A stretch of 64,000 nucleotides of DNA from the NCBI RefSeq assembly GCF_003609995.1, contig NZ_AP018786.1:1312001-1376000 (forward strand), read 5' to 3'. This document shows, in pieces, positions 1 through 8,145 of this stretch. The position numbers and the translations under genes were made by a program. The notes under the pieces were generated by a model. That model ran no database searches, was not told the origin of the DNA, and was given only the letters and a program-made list of their open reading frames with translations. Each line of letters opens with the position of its first letter. Position 1 is the stretch's first letter. Origin of the DNA: Sutterella megalosphaeroides (GTDB lineage Bacteria; Pseudomonadota; Gammaproteobacteria; Burkholderiales; Burkholderiaceae_F).

Positions 1-200
1 TCCGGGAGCGCCGCAAACCGCTCGAGCGCCACGCGCGTAAAGAGGATCGGCTTTTCGTCGGGATTCGCAAAACGCGTGAAAAGCGCGAGGAGGGCCTCTT
101 CGGACTTTCCTTCCGAGAAGACCGCTTCGGGCAGTCCGATGCGGCGGTCGCGCTCGATGTCGAAACGAATGCCCGGGGCGGCGTGCGGGGTTCGGGTCAC
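1..200 (-). CDS. larB: LarB-like nickel pincer cofactor synthesis protein, N-terminal part (runs off the window)
   Basis: Only the first 66 or so codons are in the window. The likely start is a GTG at 200, preceded by GGAGG with 8 bases of spacing. The readable part contains the stretch IERDRRIGLPEAVFSEGKS, which resembles the conserved R-x-G-x-PEVV-x-x-EGK segment of LarB. LarB carboxylates and hydrolyses nicotinic acid adenine dinucleotide in the first step of nickel-pincer nucleotide synthesis, and that cofactor is used by LarA. The gene lies 85 bases downstream of larA on the same strand, which fits a lar operon and strengthens the call. The N-terminus is shorter than in many LarB proteins, and the PurE-like catalytic domain lies outside the window, so the assignment rests on this segment and the neighbour. 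Confidence 0.68.
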   Translation of the reverse strand, partial: MTRTPHAAPGIRFDIERDRRIGLPEAVFSEGKSEEALLALFTRFANPDEKPILFTRVALERFAALP

Positions 201-285
201 GTGGGATTCCTCCTTGAAGCGGTGTTGGGTGTGTGAGCGTAGGCTGCGGGTTGACGGGTTTTGCGGGAACGGTTCCTTCGGTTTC

Positions 286-1566
286 TCAATGCTCGATGCG
301 CGGCACCGTGAGGCTGCCTTCGGGCATGAGAATCACGGAAGGATGGTCGCCCGTATAGGTCTTGGCGATTTCGAGGGCTTCGGGAACCGTGTCGACCGCA
401 GCCGTAAAGAGCATGTCGTGCGCGAGCGTTTTATCAAGGCCCGTGACGAGGATGTAGTGCGCCTTTTCGATGGGACGCGTGATGGCGTAAGCCTTGTTCG
501 CTCCGATGCGGAAATTCTTTTCGAGTTCCGCCTTGATGGCTTCGGGGGTCTTCAGGCGGCGGAAGGTTTCTTCGAGGACCGCCGAGCCCGACCCTTCGAC
601 GCATTCCGCGAGGAGAATCACCACGCCCCCGTCGCGCACGGCGCACGAGGCGTTTTCCATCGTCTTTTGCATCTGATAGACGTTGATGTCCTTGGGGTAG
701 CCGCCGCAGGAGGCGATCACGAGGTCGGCCGCCTTCGGAATCACGGCGCCGTAGACGCGGTCGACGAATTTGCACGCTTCGCGGTGCGCGGCGCGGTAGT
801 CGCCCGCAAACATCCCGACGAAGCGGTGACGGGCGTTCAAAACGGCGTTGAAGAGAAAGAGCGAGCGCCCCTTTGCAAAGAGCGCCACCCCTTCCATCTG
901 GTCTTCGTAGCAGGGGTTGCCGTCCGTGACGCCGAGCTTCGCGTGTTCGTCGAGCATGAAGCTGTGGTTGACGCGCACGGTTTCCATTGCGGCGCACCCG
1001 GGGAGAATCGCCTTTCGGCCGCCGCCGTAGCCCGAGAAGTAGTGGTGCACGATCGTGCCCGTCAGAATGACGTGGTCGACGTTGCAGAGCTCTTTGTTGA
1101 TCCAAACGGGCGTGCCGCGGGAGGTGGTGCCGAAGTAGTCGAAGTCTTCCGAGCGGGTCGAGACCGAGTTGTAGGTCTTCAAGCGCCCCGCAACGTCCGC
1201 ACCCACCTGCGCGACGATTTCGTCGTCGGTCATTTCGCGGTGCGTGCCGAGGGCGAAGACGATCTTCATGTTCGCGTCGGGTACGCCGAGGCGGTTGAGT
1301 TCGTTCACAAGCACGGGCATGAAGTCGAAGCTGTTCGCCACGCGCGTCGGGTCGTTGCAGATGAAGGCCACGGTGTCGCCCAGTTTCACGATCTCTTCGA
1401 GCGCGGGCGATCCGATCGGGTGACGCACGGCTTCGAGCACCGCTTCGGGAATGTTCTCGATCACGGGAAAGTCGGCCGTGCGCACTTCGGCAAGCACGTC
1501 TTCGTCGGGAACGGCAAAGGTCTTGGTGCCTCGTCCGTAAGCAAATTCGCAGATTCGATCGGTCAT
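286..1566 (-). CDS. larA: Nickel-dependent lactate (2-hydroxyacid) racemase LarA
   Basis: This 426-residue cytoplasmic enzyme interconverts D- and L-lactate, or a related 2-hydroxyacid, using a nickel-pincer cofactor. Expected active-site residues are visible at almost the numbering of Thermoanaerobacterium LarA: His109 in GTHREMT, His174/His175 in VHHYFSGYGGG, Lys185 in GRKAILPG and His201 in RVNHSFM. The length matches the family (about 425). The ATG at 1566 is chosen because AAGGAG lies 7 bases upstream; the open frame extends further upstream but that part looks like non-coding sequence. A larB-like gene follows, giving a lar operon. Because LarA homologues differ in substrate, lactate is the default rather than a proven substrate. 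Confidence 0.9.
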   Translation of the reverse strand: MTDRICEFAYGRGTKTFAVPDEDVLAEVRTADFPVIENIPEAVLEAVRHPIGSPALEEIVKLGDTVAFICNDPTRVANSFDFMPVLVNELNRLGVPDANMKIVFALGTHREMTDDEIVAQVGADVAGRLKTYNSVSTRSEDFDYFGTTSRGTPVWINKELCNVDHVILTGTIVHHYFSGYGGGRKAILPGCAAMETVRVNHSFMLDEHAKLGVTDGNPCYEDQMEGVALFAKGRSLFLFNAVLNARHRFVGMFAGDYRAAHREACKFVDRVYGAVIPKAADLVIASCGGYPKDINVYQMQKTMENASCAVRDGGVVILLAECVEGSGSAVLEETFRRLKTPEAIKAELEKNFRIGANKAYAITRPIEKAHYILVTGLDKTLAHDMLFTAAVDTVPEALEIAKTYTGDHPSVILMPEGSLTVPRIEH

Positions 1567-2000
1567 GGGTTTCTCCTTGTGGTCGGTCCGATGCCCGGAG
1601 TGGCGAATGCAGGTCGGCGGATTCGCTTCACCGGGCGCGCCCCTTTGCCCTTCGGGTGGTTGGTCTCGGTCATCGGAGCGTGCCGCAAATATTAAAACGG
1701 CCGTCCGACTCCTCCGAGGAACGCCGCCCGCGCTCGGCGGCCCTTTCGGCTCGCCTTTGGCGCGGATCAAAGCGGCTTGAGCGCTTTGCAGTCGTTCCAC
1801 GTCGTTTACAGTCGTCTCTTTGTGCTCGCGCGTGTTCGTTTTCCTGAGGGTAGCGCGCCCGGGCCGGGATGGATGTTCCGTCTCCGTCCTCTTCTTGCCT
1901 CATCGTGTCGGTTCGGGGAAGGGTCCCGACTTCGCTGCGGGGCCGCTTTTTCTTCTCCGCCTCACGAAGAGCGAAGGCAGAATTATTTTTTCGGCCGCTC
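1567..2000. other. Non-coding interval between larA and tRNA-His
   Basis: No credible gene is seen on either strand; the open frames here have arginine/serine-rich shadow composition and no ribosome-binding sites. On the minus strand, TTTTAATATTT around 1691-1701 is the only A+T-rich patch and could be part of the larA promoter, but no convincing -35 box goes with it. Confidence 0.5.
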
Positions 2001-2028
2001 TTGACAAACCGCCGAATTCCTGTAAAAT
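2001..2028 (+). promoter_or_regulatory. Sigma-70 type promoter of tRNA-His
   Basis: A consensus -35 box TTGACA (2001-2006) is followed after 16 bases by TAAAAT (2023-2028). Transcription would begin near 2035, about 28 bases before the tRNA. It is one of the few near-consensus promoters in the window. Confidence 0.8.
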
Positions 2029-2062
2029 TCAAAATCTCTTCGGTGCAAGCATCGAAGCAGAC

Positions 2063-2139
2063 GGTGGGTGTAGCTCAGTTGGTAGAGTCCCGGATTGTGA
2101 TTCCGGTTGTCGTGGGTTCGAGTCCCATCTCCCACCCCA
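2063..2139 (+). tRNA. tRNA-His (GTG anticodon)
   Basis: The sequence folds as a tRNA with the extra 5' G (position -1 at 2063) that marks tRNA-His, a D arm AGCTCAGTTGGTAGAG, an anticodon stem CCGGA/TCCGG enclosing TTGTGAT (anticodon GTG), and a T arm with TTCGAGT. The CCA end is encoded (2137-2139). It closely resembles Escherichia coli tRNA-His. Acceptor pair 6-67 reads as a T-T mismatch (2069 with 2130), which is unusual and could be real or a base error. Confidence 0.95.
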
Positions 2140-2146
2140 GATTCGA

Positions 2147-2176
2147 AAGCCCCGAGGTTCCGGCCTCGGGGCTTTT
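2147..2176 (+). terminator. Rho-independent terminator of tRNA-His
   Basis: AAGCCCCGAGG pairs with CCTCGGGGCTT around a six-base loop, and the stem runs into a T tract. It sits directly after the encoded CCA. Confidence 0.85.
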
Positions 2177-2337
2177 CCATTCGTTCTGTCTTGATTTGGA
2201 CTAAGTTTGAAAATCGTGAGTCGGCCCTCTGCCCCGTGGCGGAAATCGGCTACGATAAGGTTCCAAGCTGCTCCGTGCAACGCAACCTGCAGGGGGTGTT
2301 CCGGAACGTGTTCTGTTTTCGTATGGAGGAGGAAAAG

Positions 2338-2808
2338 ATGACGGAAACGAAATTTGCCCCCATCAACAGCCTCCAAGTGTTGGCGTACATCATCCGACGT
2401 TGTGAAGAGATGGGGATTTTCATTAACATCACTAAGCTGCAGAAACTGATGTACTGCTGCTACGGAACGATTTTGGGAAAGTTCGGCGTTCGGCTGATCG
2501 ATGAGCCCCCCTCTGCATGGCAATACGGCCCCGTCTTCCCAGAAGCGCTTCGATCCATCCAGTTTTTCCAGATCGCAGGGTTTCGTCAAAAACCTACTCC
2601 TGACGTAGATGATTTGCCTGAGTCGTTTCGCCGGGTGATTGACGAAACGTTGGCAAACTTCGGCAAGTTCACTGCCAAGCAGCTTTCAGAGTGGACGCAC
2701 ATCAAGGGATCGCCCTGGTACAAGGCATCCGACGGCGGAGCGTCGCTCTACCACACTCTGTCCGACGAAGACATCAAGAACTATTTTAGGGCTAACGTGT
2801 TGTTATGA
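2338..2808 (+). CDS. Panacea-domain (DUF4065/SocA-like) protein, probable antitoxin
   Basis: This is a 156-residue soluble protein. The N-terminal half contains LQKLMYCCYG and then PSAWQYGPVFPEA, the W-x-YGPV-x-P signature of the DUF4065/Panacea family (also called SocA or GepA), and length agrees. In established work Panacea domains act as antitoxins against many unrelated toxins, some of them membrane-active. ATG 2338 is preferred over ATG 2323 because the purine-rich GGAGGAGG lies at proper distance before it. The stop codon overlaps the start of the next gene (ATGA at 2805-2808), so the two are translationally coupled, as in a toxin-antitoxin pair. The locus follows a tRNA gene, a common integration site, though no attachment repeat was found. 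The antitoxin role is inference. Confidence 0.78.
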   Translation: MTETKFAPINSLQVLAYIIRRCEEMGIFINITKLQKLMYCCYGTILGKFGVRLIDEPPSAWQYGPVFPEALRSIQFFQIAGFRQKPTPDVDDLPESFRRVIDETLANFGKFTAKQLSEWTHIKGSPWYKASDGGASLYHTLSDEDIKNYFRANVLL

Positions 2809-3239
2809 CGGCACCGATGAACCACGGAGAGACGATGGTCCATTTCGATACGCTTCCTTTTGACCCTGAGGCGGCGGCTCAAGTGGATCACGAAAAGTTG
2901 CTGAAGATCCGGGCGGAGGAGCAAGCGCATCGATTTCGAGGGATCATCTTCTATACAATGCTCGGCTTCTTCGCCATCGTTGCTCTGGTATGGCTTATTG
3001 GTTTGACCTGTGCGTGGCCAGACCCGGATGCGGGAATACCCGCTTACGCATTGGTCGGCGTCAAGGTCGCGCTTCTGACGGCGGTTCTTCTGACGGTTGC
3101 CATATCGCTCATGCGTTTTGTCATTCGGTGCGCCCGCCAAGATAACAAGGACAAGGAAGACCTTCCTAACCCGGGTAACTCATGGGAAGAGGTGGTGAAA
3201 GCCCTCCTCAAGAACCTCAAACTACCCACCGGAAGCTGA
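2805..3239 (+). CDS. Small two-helix membrane protein coupled to the Panacea gene (candidate toxin)
   Basis: This 144-residue protein has two clear membrane segments, at about residues 46-71 (rich in I, F, L, V and W) and about 80-109, with a short charged tail on each side. The N-terminal 45 residues are hydrophilic and acidic to basic, probably cytoplasmic. I do not recognise a named family. The ATG overlaps the stop of the Panacea gene by four bases, so expression must be linked. Panacea antitoxins are known to neutralise membrane-associated toxins, which makes this a candidate toxin, but the sequence alone shows only a small coupled membrane protein. A terminator follows at 3338. Confidence 0.6.
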   Translation: MTAPMNHGETMVHFDTLPFDPEAAAQVDHEKLLKIRAEEQAHRFRGIIFYTMLGFFAIVALVWLIGLTCAWPDPDAGIPAYALVGVKVALLTAVLLTVAISLMRFVIRCARQDNKDKEDLPNPGNSWEEVVKALLKNLKLPTGS

Positions 3240-3337
3240 TCGGGTTATGGTGCCTGAAGGCATGATTCATGCTATGTATCCTCGGGCACAGAGGTAGCGA
3301 CTGAGGGTATAGGACAGGGCTAATAACTGTAAATATT

Positions 3338-3379
3338 GGGCGGACGCCCGATCCCGTGATCCGTGCGTCCGCCCGTTTT
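3338..3379. terminator. Hairpin terminator between convergent genes
   Basis: GGGCGGACGC pairs perfectly with GCGTCCGCCC across a 17-base loop. TTTT follows on the plus strand, and AATATTT follows on the minus strand. It can end both the Panacea operon and the oppositely oriented aldo/keto reductase gene. Confidence 0.75.
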
Positions 3380-3417
3380 ATTCGTGCGAAGGTATTGCCC
3401 CGTTCGCTTCGGAACGA

Positions 3418-4290
3418 TCAACCTTCGTACGAGAAGCCGATGTTCATGTCGAACGTTTCCGGGTCGGGCCCCGTACGCGTCCCCTTGTGGAGGGCGTTGA
3501 GGCGCTCGACGTCTTCGTCCGTGAGGGCGAAGTCGAAGACGGCCGCATTTTCACGCAGACGTTCGATCTTCGTCGAGCGCACGACGAGCGCGACGTCCGT
3601 CTGGAGGTCCCAACGCAGAACGATCTGTGCGGCGCTGCGGCCGTAGCGTTCGGCCATTTCGAGCACCACGGGGTGCTTGAGGACGGCACCCTGCATGAGG
3701 GGCGACCAGGCCTGCGGCACGATCTTTTCTTCGCGGCAGCGAACGAGGAGGTCCGTCTGCACGAGTTCGGGGTGGCGTTCGATTTGGTTGACGACCGGCA
3801 TCACGCGCGCGAAGCGCTTCAGCTCGTCGAGGTGACGGCCGTGGAAATTCGAAACGCCGATCGCCTTCACGGCGCCCGCAAGCGCGAGGTCTTCGAGCGC
3901 CTTCCAGTTGGCTTCGAAGGAGCCCGTGCTCGGCCAGTGGATGAGGAAGAGGTCGAGGTAGTCGAGTCCGAGAAGACGGAGGCTGCGTTCGTAGGCGGCG
4001 ATCGTGCCTTCGTAGGAGAGGCTGTGGTTCCACACCTTCGACGTCACGAAAAGGTCTTCGCGCTTCAGACCGTTTTCGGCGAGCGCGTCGCGGATCCCTT
4101 CGCCCGTGCCGGTCTCATTCTGATAGACGGCGGCGGTGTCGATCAGGCGGTAGCCCGCGGCGACGGCGGCGCGAACGGTGGCGGGCGCTTCCTCGTTCGA
4201 AACTTGGAAGACGCCGAGGCCGAAGGCGGGCATCGACGTCCCGTTCGAGAGCGCGATGCGGTCGGAAAGCGAAGCGATGTTTTGGAACAT
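3418..4290 (-). CDS. Aldo/keto reductase (AKR5-like)
   Basis: This 290-residue NADPH-dependent reductase has a single TIM-barrel domain. The catalytic tetrad is visible: Asp51 and Tyr56 in LIDTAAVYQNE, Lys85 in VTSKVW and His118 in LIHWP. GVSNFHGRHLDEL (AKR signature 2 region) and a basic cofactor-binding segment VVRSTKIERLREN near 240-252 are also present. Length and motifs match the 2,5-diketo-gluconate / methylglyoxal reductase branch. The exact substrate cannot be read from sequence. It is a single gene, with no operon partner on its strand, and shares the 3338-3379 terminator. Confidence 0.88.
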   Translation of the reverse strand: MFQNIASLSDRIALSNGTSMPAFGLGVFQVSNEEAPATVRAAVAAGYRLIDTAAVYQNETGTGEGIRDALAENGLKREDLFVTSKVWNHSLSYEGTIAAYERSLRLLGLDYLDLFLIHWPSTGSFEANWKALEDLALAGAVKAIGVSNFHGRHLDELKRFARVMPVVNQIERHPELVQTDLLVRCREEKIVPQAWSPLMQGAVLKHPVVLEMAERYGRSAAQIVLRWDLQTDVALVVRSTKIERLRENAAVFDFALTDEDVERLNALHKGTRTGPDPETFDMNIGFSYEG

Positions 4291-4578
4291 GGTTGTATTT
4301 CCTCACACGGCAAATGATAGAGATTCGCAATTTTAGCGAAAAACCGGGCGATCGATCTCGACCAAGGTCGGCACTTGAATGGCGTTTCCCCTGTGCCCGT
4401 AAGTAAACTCGGAAAATCCGACCGAAAATCAAGCCCTGAAAAACGCGGGGTTGTAGGAGGCTCGGAAGCGTCGCAGAATCGTACTGTCGGCAAGAGCGGG
4501 CGGTGCGACAGACCGTTCGGCAAACGTCCGCCCTTCGGCGATTTTCCCGGAAATCCGACCCGGAAGGAGGAAATGACC

Positions 4579-6186
4579 ATGGACCAAAAGAGAAGGAATT
4601 TCTTGCAAGGTTCGCTGCTTGCCTCGGGAGCCGTGCTCGCGGGTGCGGTGGAGGCGGCGCCCGAACCCCCGAAACCCCCCAAGGAACCCAAGCCCCCGAA
4701 AGATCCGAAAGGCCCGAAACCCCCGAAGGCCGAAACCTACGACGTCGTCGTGGTCGGTGCGGGCTTTGCGGGCATGTGCGCGGCGCTCGAAGCCGCGGAA
4801 CAGGGTGCGAAGACCGTGCTCCTTGAAAAGATGGGGCGTCCGGACGGCACGACTGTCTATTCGTCGGGCTGGATTGCCGCAGTGGGCAGTCGCTTCCAGA
4901 AGAACCACCCCGAAGACTCGAAGGAAGCGTTCTTCCAGGACATGATGAAGCTCTCGGGCTACCGGAGCGACCCGGAACTCGTGCGCGTTTATGCGGACGA
5001 AGCCGGTGACGGCATCGACTGGCTCGCGGACCACGGGACGCCGTTCTTCCTCTGGGAAAACCTCCCCGCGCCCGAGCTCTCGCGCTGCGTCATCAGCCCG
5101 GGCGAAGGCATCACGGGGGGCTCCAAGCTCCTTCGCTGCCTCATGGCGGCCCTGGAAAAGGCGGGCGTGCCGATCGTCTACAACACGAAGGCCGTTCATC
5201 TTCTGAAGAGCCCGAACTGGGACGTCGAAGGCGTGCATTGCTTGACGCCCGAAGGGCCGAAGGACTACCGCGCCCGGGGCGGCGTCATTCTGACGACGGG
5301 CGGGTTCGGTGCGAACGAAGCCATGGTCGGTCAGTACATCGGTCCCTGGGCCGCGAAGCTCATCGTGCGCGGCTCGCCCTGGATCACGGGCGAAAACATC
5401 CTCATGGCGCAGGAAGTGCAGGCGCGCCTCGTCAACATGGATCAGTTCTACGCGGGCCCGATCACGCCGACGGGTCACGCGAATCCGTCGCCCCTGATGC
5501 ATGCGGGTTACGGCATTCAGGTCGGCACGAACGGGAAGCGCTTCGTGCCCGAAACCTGGTTGCAGGTTCCGAAAGCGAAGGCGATCGCGCAGCGTACGCC
5601 CGACAACCGCAGCTTCATGTTGATCGGCGAAGACGCCAACGCGAACGACAACATCCTTTCTGCGACGATCGAACGCTTCGCGCGCTTGGGCTACCACGTC
5701 TTCAAGGGCGAAACGATTGAAGAAGTCGCCAAGGCGGCGGGTGTGCCTGCGGACGCGCTTGTCGAGACGGTGCGCGTCTTCAACGAAGCCGTGAAGGCGG
5801 GCAAGGCCAAAGAGCTCGATCCGCCGTACGAATACGAAACGCCGCACGCGCTCGAAACGGGACCCTACTACATGATCCCCGCCGCGGGCGGCATGGCGAG
5901 CACGATGGGCGGCCCCAAGATCAACAAGTTCGCTCAGGTCGAAAACTTCGAACGTCGGCCGATTCCGGGCCTCTACGCGGCGGGTGCCGCCGCGGGCGGT
6001 CTCTGGTACCAGGACGATATTGGCGGCAACCAATTGGGCGGCGGCATGGTCTTCGGACGCGTGGCGGCGCGACATGCCGCACGGCGCGCGAAGGCGGAGG
6101 CGGCTCGCAGACCGCCCGAACCTCCGAAACCTCCGAAGCCTCCGAAAGAGCCGAAAGAACCCAATGGTCCGAAGCACGGTGCGTAA
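4579..6186 (+). CDS. Exported FAD-dependent reductase with PK-rich tails (fumarate-reductase/flavocytochrome c family)
   Basis: This 535-residue periplasmic flavoprotein probably reduces an organic electron acceptor. It starts with a twin-arginine signal (KRRNFLQ, residues 4-10, then a hydrophobic stretch), followed by an unusual proline/lysine-rich linker at about 27-50. The FAD-binding GAGFAG lies at 60-65 and the C-terminal FAD site is near GNQLGGGMVFGR. The last 26 residues are again Pro/Lys-rich. ATG 4579 is chosen because AAGGAGG sits 8 bases upstream; ATG 4573 is only 2 bases from it. The tetrahaem cytochrome gene starts 14 bases downstream and is the likely electron donor, so the pair resembles a split form of Shewanella flavocytochrome c. 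The substrate is unknown. Confidence 0.85.
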   Translation: MDQKRRNFLQGSLLASGAVLAGAVEAAPEPPKPPKEPKPPKDPKGPKPPKAETYDVVVVGAGFAGMCAALEAAEQGAKTVLLEKMGRPDGTTVYSSGWIAAVGSRFQKNHPEDSKEAFFQDMMKLSGYRSDPELVRVYADEAGDGIDWLADHGTPFFLWENLPAPELSRCVISPGEGITGGSKLLRCLMAALEKAGVPIVYNTKAVHLLKSPNWDVEGVHCLTPEGPKDYRARGGVILTTGGFGANEAMVGQYIGPWAAKLIVRGSPWITGENILMAQEVQARLVNMDQFYAGPITPTGHANPSPLMHAGYGIQVGTNGKRFVPETWLQVPKAKAIAQRTPDNRSFMLIGEDANANDNILSATIERFARLGYHVFKGETIEEVAKAAGVPADALVETVRVFNEAVKAGKAKELDPPYEYETPHALETGPYYMIPAAGGMASTMGGPKINKFAQVENFERRPIPGLYAAGAAAGGLWYQDDIGGNQLGGGMVFGRVAARHAARRAKAEAARRPPEPPKPPKPPKEPKEPNGPKHGA

Positions 6187-6200
6187 GAGGAGGAACCGTT

Positions 6201-6542
6201 ATGAAAAAGTCGCTCGTTCTTGCGATGGTGCTCGCGGGCTTTGCCGCGACCTCGTTTGCTGCGGAACCCGCGTTTCTCGCCGACCGTCACGTCGCGCGCG
6301 GCGCTTCCTGTGAAAGCTGCCACGGTGTGAAAGCTCCGGCTCCGGGCGCGAAGGTTTCGTCGACCGCGTGTATGAACTGTCACGGGTCGCTCGACAAGGT
6401 TGCCGAACGCACGAAGGCGAAGGTGCCCAATCCCCACTACAACCACCTGATCGGGACGGATTGTCAGGAATGCCACAAGGGGCACGCGCAGAGCGTGAAT
6501 CTCTGCGGTTCCTGCCACAATCTCGACTGGAAGGTGCCTTGA
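6201..6542 (+). CDS. Periplasmic tetrahaem cytochrome c
   Basis: This 113-residue protein has a Sec signal peptide (residues 1-20, ending SFA-A) and four CxxCH haem sites: CESCH, CMNCH, CQECH and CGSCH. Its size and spacing match the tetrahaem domain of flavocytochrome c fumarate reductases, here on a separate polypeptide. AGGAGG precedes the ATG. It follows the flavin reductase with a 14-base gap and would carry electrons from a membrane quinol dehydrogenase to that enzyme. The segment AFLADRH-x-AR before the first haem site is shared with the second cytochrome at 44357-44725, so the two are paralogues. Confidence 0.92.
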   Translation: MKKSLVLAMVLAGFAATSFAAEPAFLADRHVARGASCESCHGVKAPAPGAKVSSTACMNCHGSLDKVAERTKAKVPNPHYNHLIGTDCQECHKGHAQSVNLCGSCHNLDWKVP

Positions 6543-6609
6543 TCGTAGGGCCAAGTACCGGATCTGCGGCTCCGACGCGTGAACGGGCGCGTCGGGCCGC
6601 AGAGACTCG

Positions 6610-6646
6610 GCGGGCGAAGAACGGTTTCGGTTCTTCGCCCGCATTT
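6610..6646 (+). terminator. Terminator after the reductase/cytochrome operon
   Basis: GCGGGCGAAGAAC pairs with GTTCTTCGCCCGC and is followed by ATTTT. A second hairpin just upstream (6564-6602, CTGCGGC/CCGCAG arms) has no T tract. The stem ends 10 bases before the stop of the oppositely oriented kinase gene. Confidence 0.85.
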
Positions 6647-6655
6647 TGTTGCGGC

Positions 6656-8140
6656 TCAGTGCGCGCCTTCGATTTCGTCGAGGCGTCGCCGCTCGGTGCC
6701 GACGAGACGCAATTCGAAAATCGCCCCGACCGAGACGTTCTCCGTTTTCTCCAGAGCGTCAATGCGCTCCGCCGCTTCCTTCGAGAGGCTCGCAAGCTCC
6801 TCGGGAGCGCGAAGCGACAATTCCCACCCGCAGCGGTGCGCGAGTCGGGCCGCAATGGACAAGCCCAATCCAATGCCTTCCGTGCCTTCGCCCGTGGCCC
6901 AGGTGCCCGCGCTCGCGCGCCGGTACGCTTCGAAGATATGCGGAACTTCGCTCTTTGCAATCCCCGGTCCCGTATCGACGACAAGGCACCCCGAGGGGGT
7001 CGCAACGAGCATCACGAGGCCCGACTCGGTGTAGGCGACGGCGTTTCGCAGTAGATTGCCGAGCACCGTCTGAAGATAGAGCGCGGGGTAGCGGGGTTCG
7101 GTTTCTGGATCCGCTCCGTGTCGGTCGAATCCGACTTCGGCGAACACGAGGCCCTTCGCCTCGGCACGCGACGCCCAATGCCCGCGGAGCGAACCGACCA
7201 CGTGTCCGAGCGTCGCACCGCGGTTGTCGGGGCGGTGCTCGACGGGGACTTCGATCCCGTTTTCGGGAGCAGCCGCTTTTGCTCCGTGCTCGTTTCGGGC
7301 GAGCTCCAGAAAGAGGGTGACGAGGCTTCGCATCGACTCGGACGCCTCGAGAATGCGCGCGACGAGCTCGCGCTCTTTTTCCGTTTGAACGGAGAGTTCC
7401 AAGAGTTCCGCCGACGTGCGGATGATCGTCAGCGGCGTACGCAGTTCGTGGCTTACGTCGCCCGTAAAGGCCTTTTCACGCTCAAGTGCTTCGTGCAGGT
7501 CACGAACGGCCCGATCGCAGAGCTTTGCGAGTTCGCCAACTTCATCGTCGGGAATCGCAACGGGAAGGGGCACATACCGATCGGCTTGGGACTGCACCCG
7601 AACGGCGGCCGAGAGTTCTTCAACGGGCCTCAAAACGGCCCGCGCCATCGAGCCCCCGACCGCGGCGGCCACGATCACGACGCCGATCACGCTCAGGATG
7701 ATGAAGATTTCGATCCGCTGTTCTTCATCTTCGAAGGCCTGCTGATCGAGTTCGAGCGCATAGACGTTTCCGCTGCGGGTTTCTTTCATGAGAAAGACGG
7801 CGGGCGACTCTTCGAATTCGGAGAATCCTTCGGGCGCGTTGATCGTGTAGGCGGGGAGGGGCTCGAGAAAAGTCTCCCCGGGCCCGGCTTCGAGGTTCCC
7901 GTAGAGGCGGTACCCGTTCGGCAGCCTCGGGACGAAGCCCGCTTGAAGGGCCGCTTCCGATCGGGAGATCTCTTCGTGCATGACGCGCGTCATGAGGCCC
8001 CGCTCGGTGTACTCGAGCGTGGTGATGACGGCGGATGCATAGCAGACCGCCACGACGGCGATGAAAAAGATGAAGGAAAGGAGTACGCGCTGCCCGAGAC
8101 TGCGACGACTCCAGAAGTTTCGGCGAAGGTACGAAAACAT
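6656..8140 (-). CDS. Sensor histidine kinase, PmrB/QseC-like
   Basis: This 494-residue inner-membrane kinase has TM1 near residues 18-41, a periplasmic loop of about 100 residues, TM2 near 145-168, a HAMP region, then the H box DVSHELRTPLTI with the phospho-accepting His. The N box is NLLRNAVAY and the G boxes are DTGPGIA and GIGLGL. The ATG at 8140 lies 5 bases after the regulator stop; a longer frame from 8167 would overlap the upstream gene. It forms an operon with the OmpR-type regulator. The pair is divergent from the PAP2-EptA gene, the arrangement expected for a PmrAB-like system controlling lipid A phosphoethanolamine addition. The sensed signal is not readable. Confidence 0.85.
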   Translation of the reverse strand: MFSYLRRNFWSRRSLGQRVLLSFIFFIAVVAVCYASAVITTLEYTERGLMTRVMHEEISRSEAALQAGFVPRLPNGYRLYGNLEAGPGETFLEPLPAYTINAPEGFSEFEESPAVFLMKETRSGNVYALELDQQAFEDEEQRIEIFIILSVIGVVIVAAAVGGSMARAVLRPVEELSAAVRVQSQADRYVPLPVAIPDDEVGELAKLCDRAVRDLHEALEREKAFTGDVSHELRTPLTIIRTSAELLELSVQTEKERELVARILEASESMRSLVTLFLELARNEHGAKAAAPENGIEVPVEHRPDNRGATLGHVVGSLRGHWASRAEAKGLVFAEVGFDRHGADPETEPRYPALYLQTVLGNLLRNAVAYTESGLVMLVATPSGCLVVDTGPGIAKSEVPHIFEAYRRASAGTWATGEGTEGIGLGLSIAARLAHRCGWELSLRAPEELASLSKEAAERIDALEKTENVSVGAIFELRLVGTERRRLDEIEGAH

Positions 8141-8145
8141 AGGAT

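Noticed and set aside
2063-3379. Integrated island with a duplicated tRNA-His 3' end
   Set aside because: No second copy of the tRNA 3' sequence was found downstream, and no integrase gene is present.
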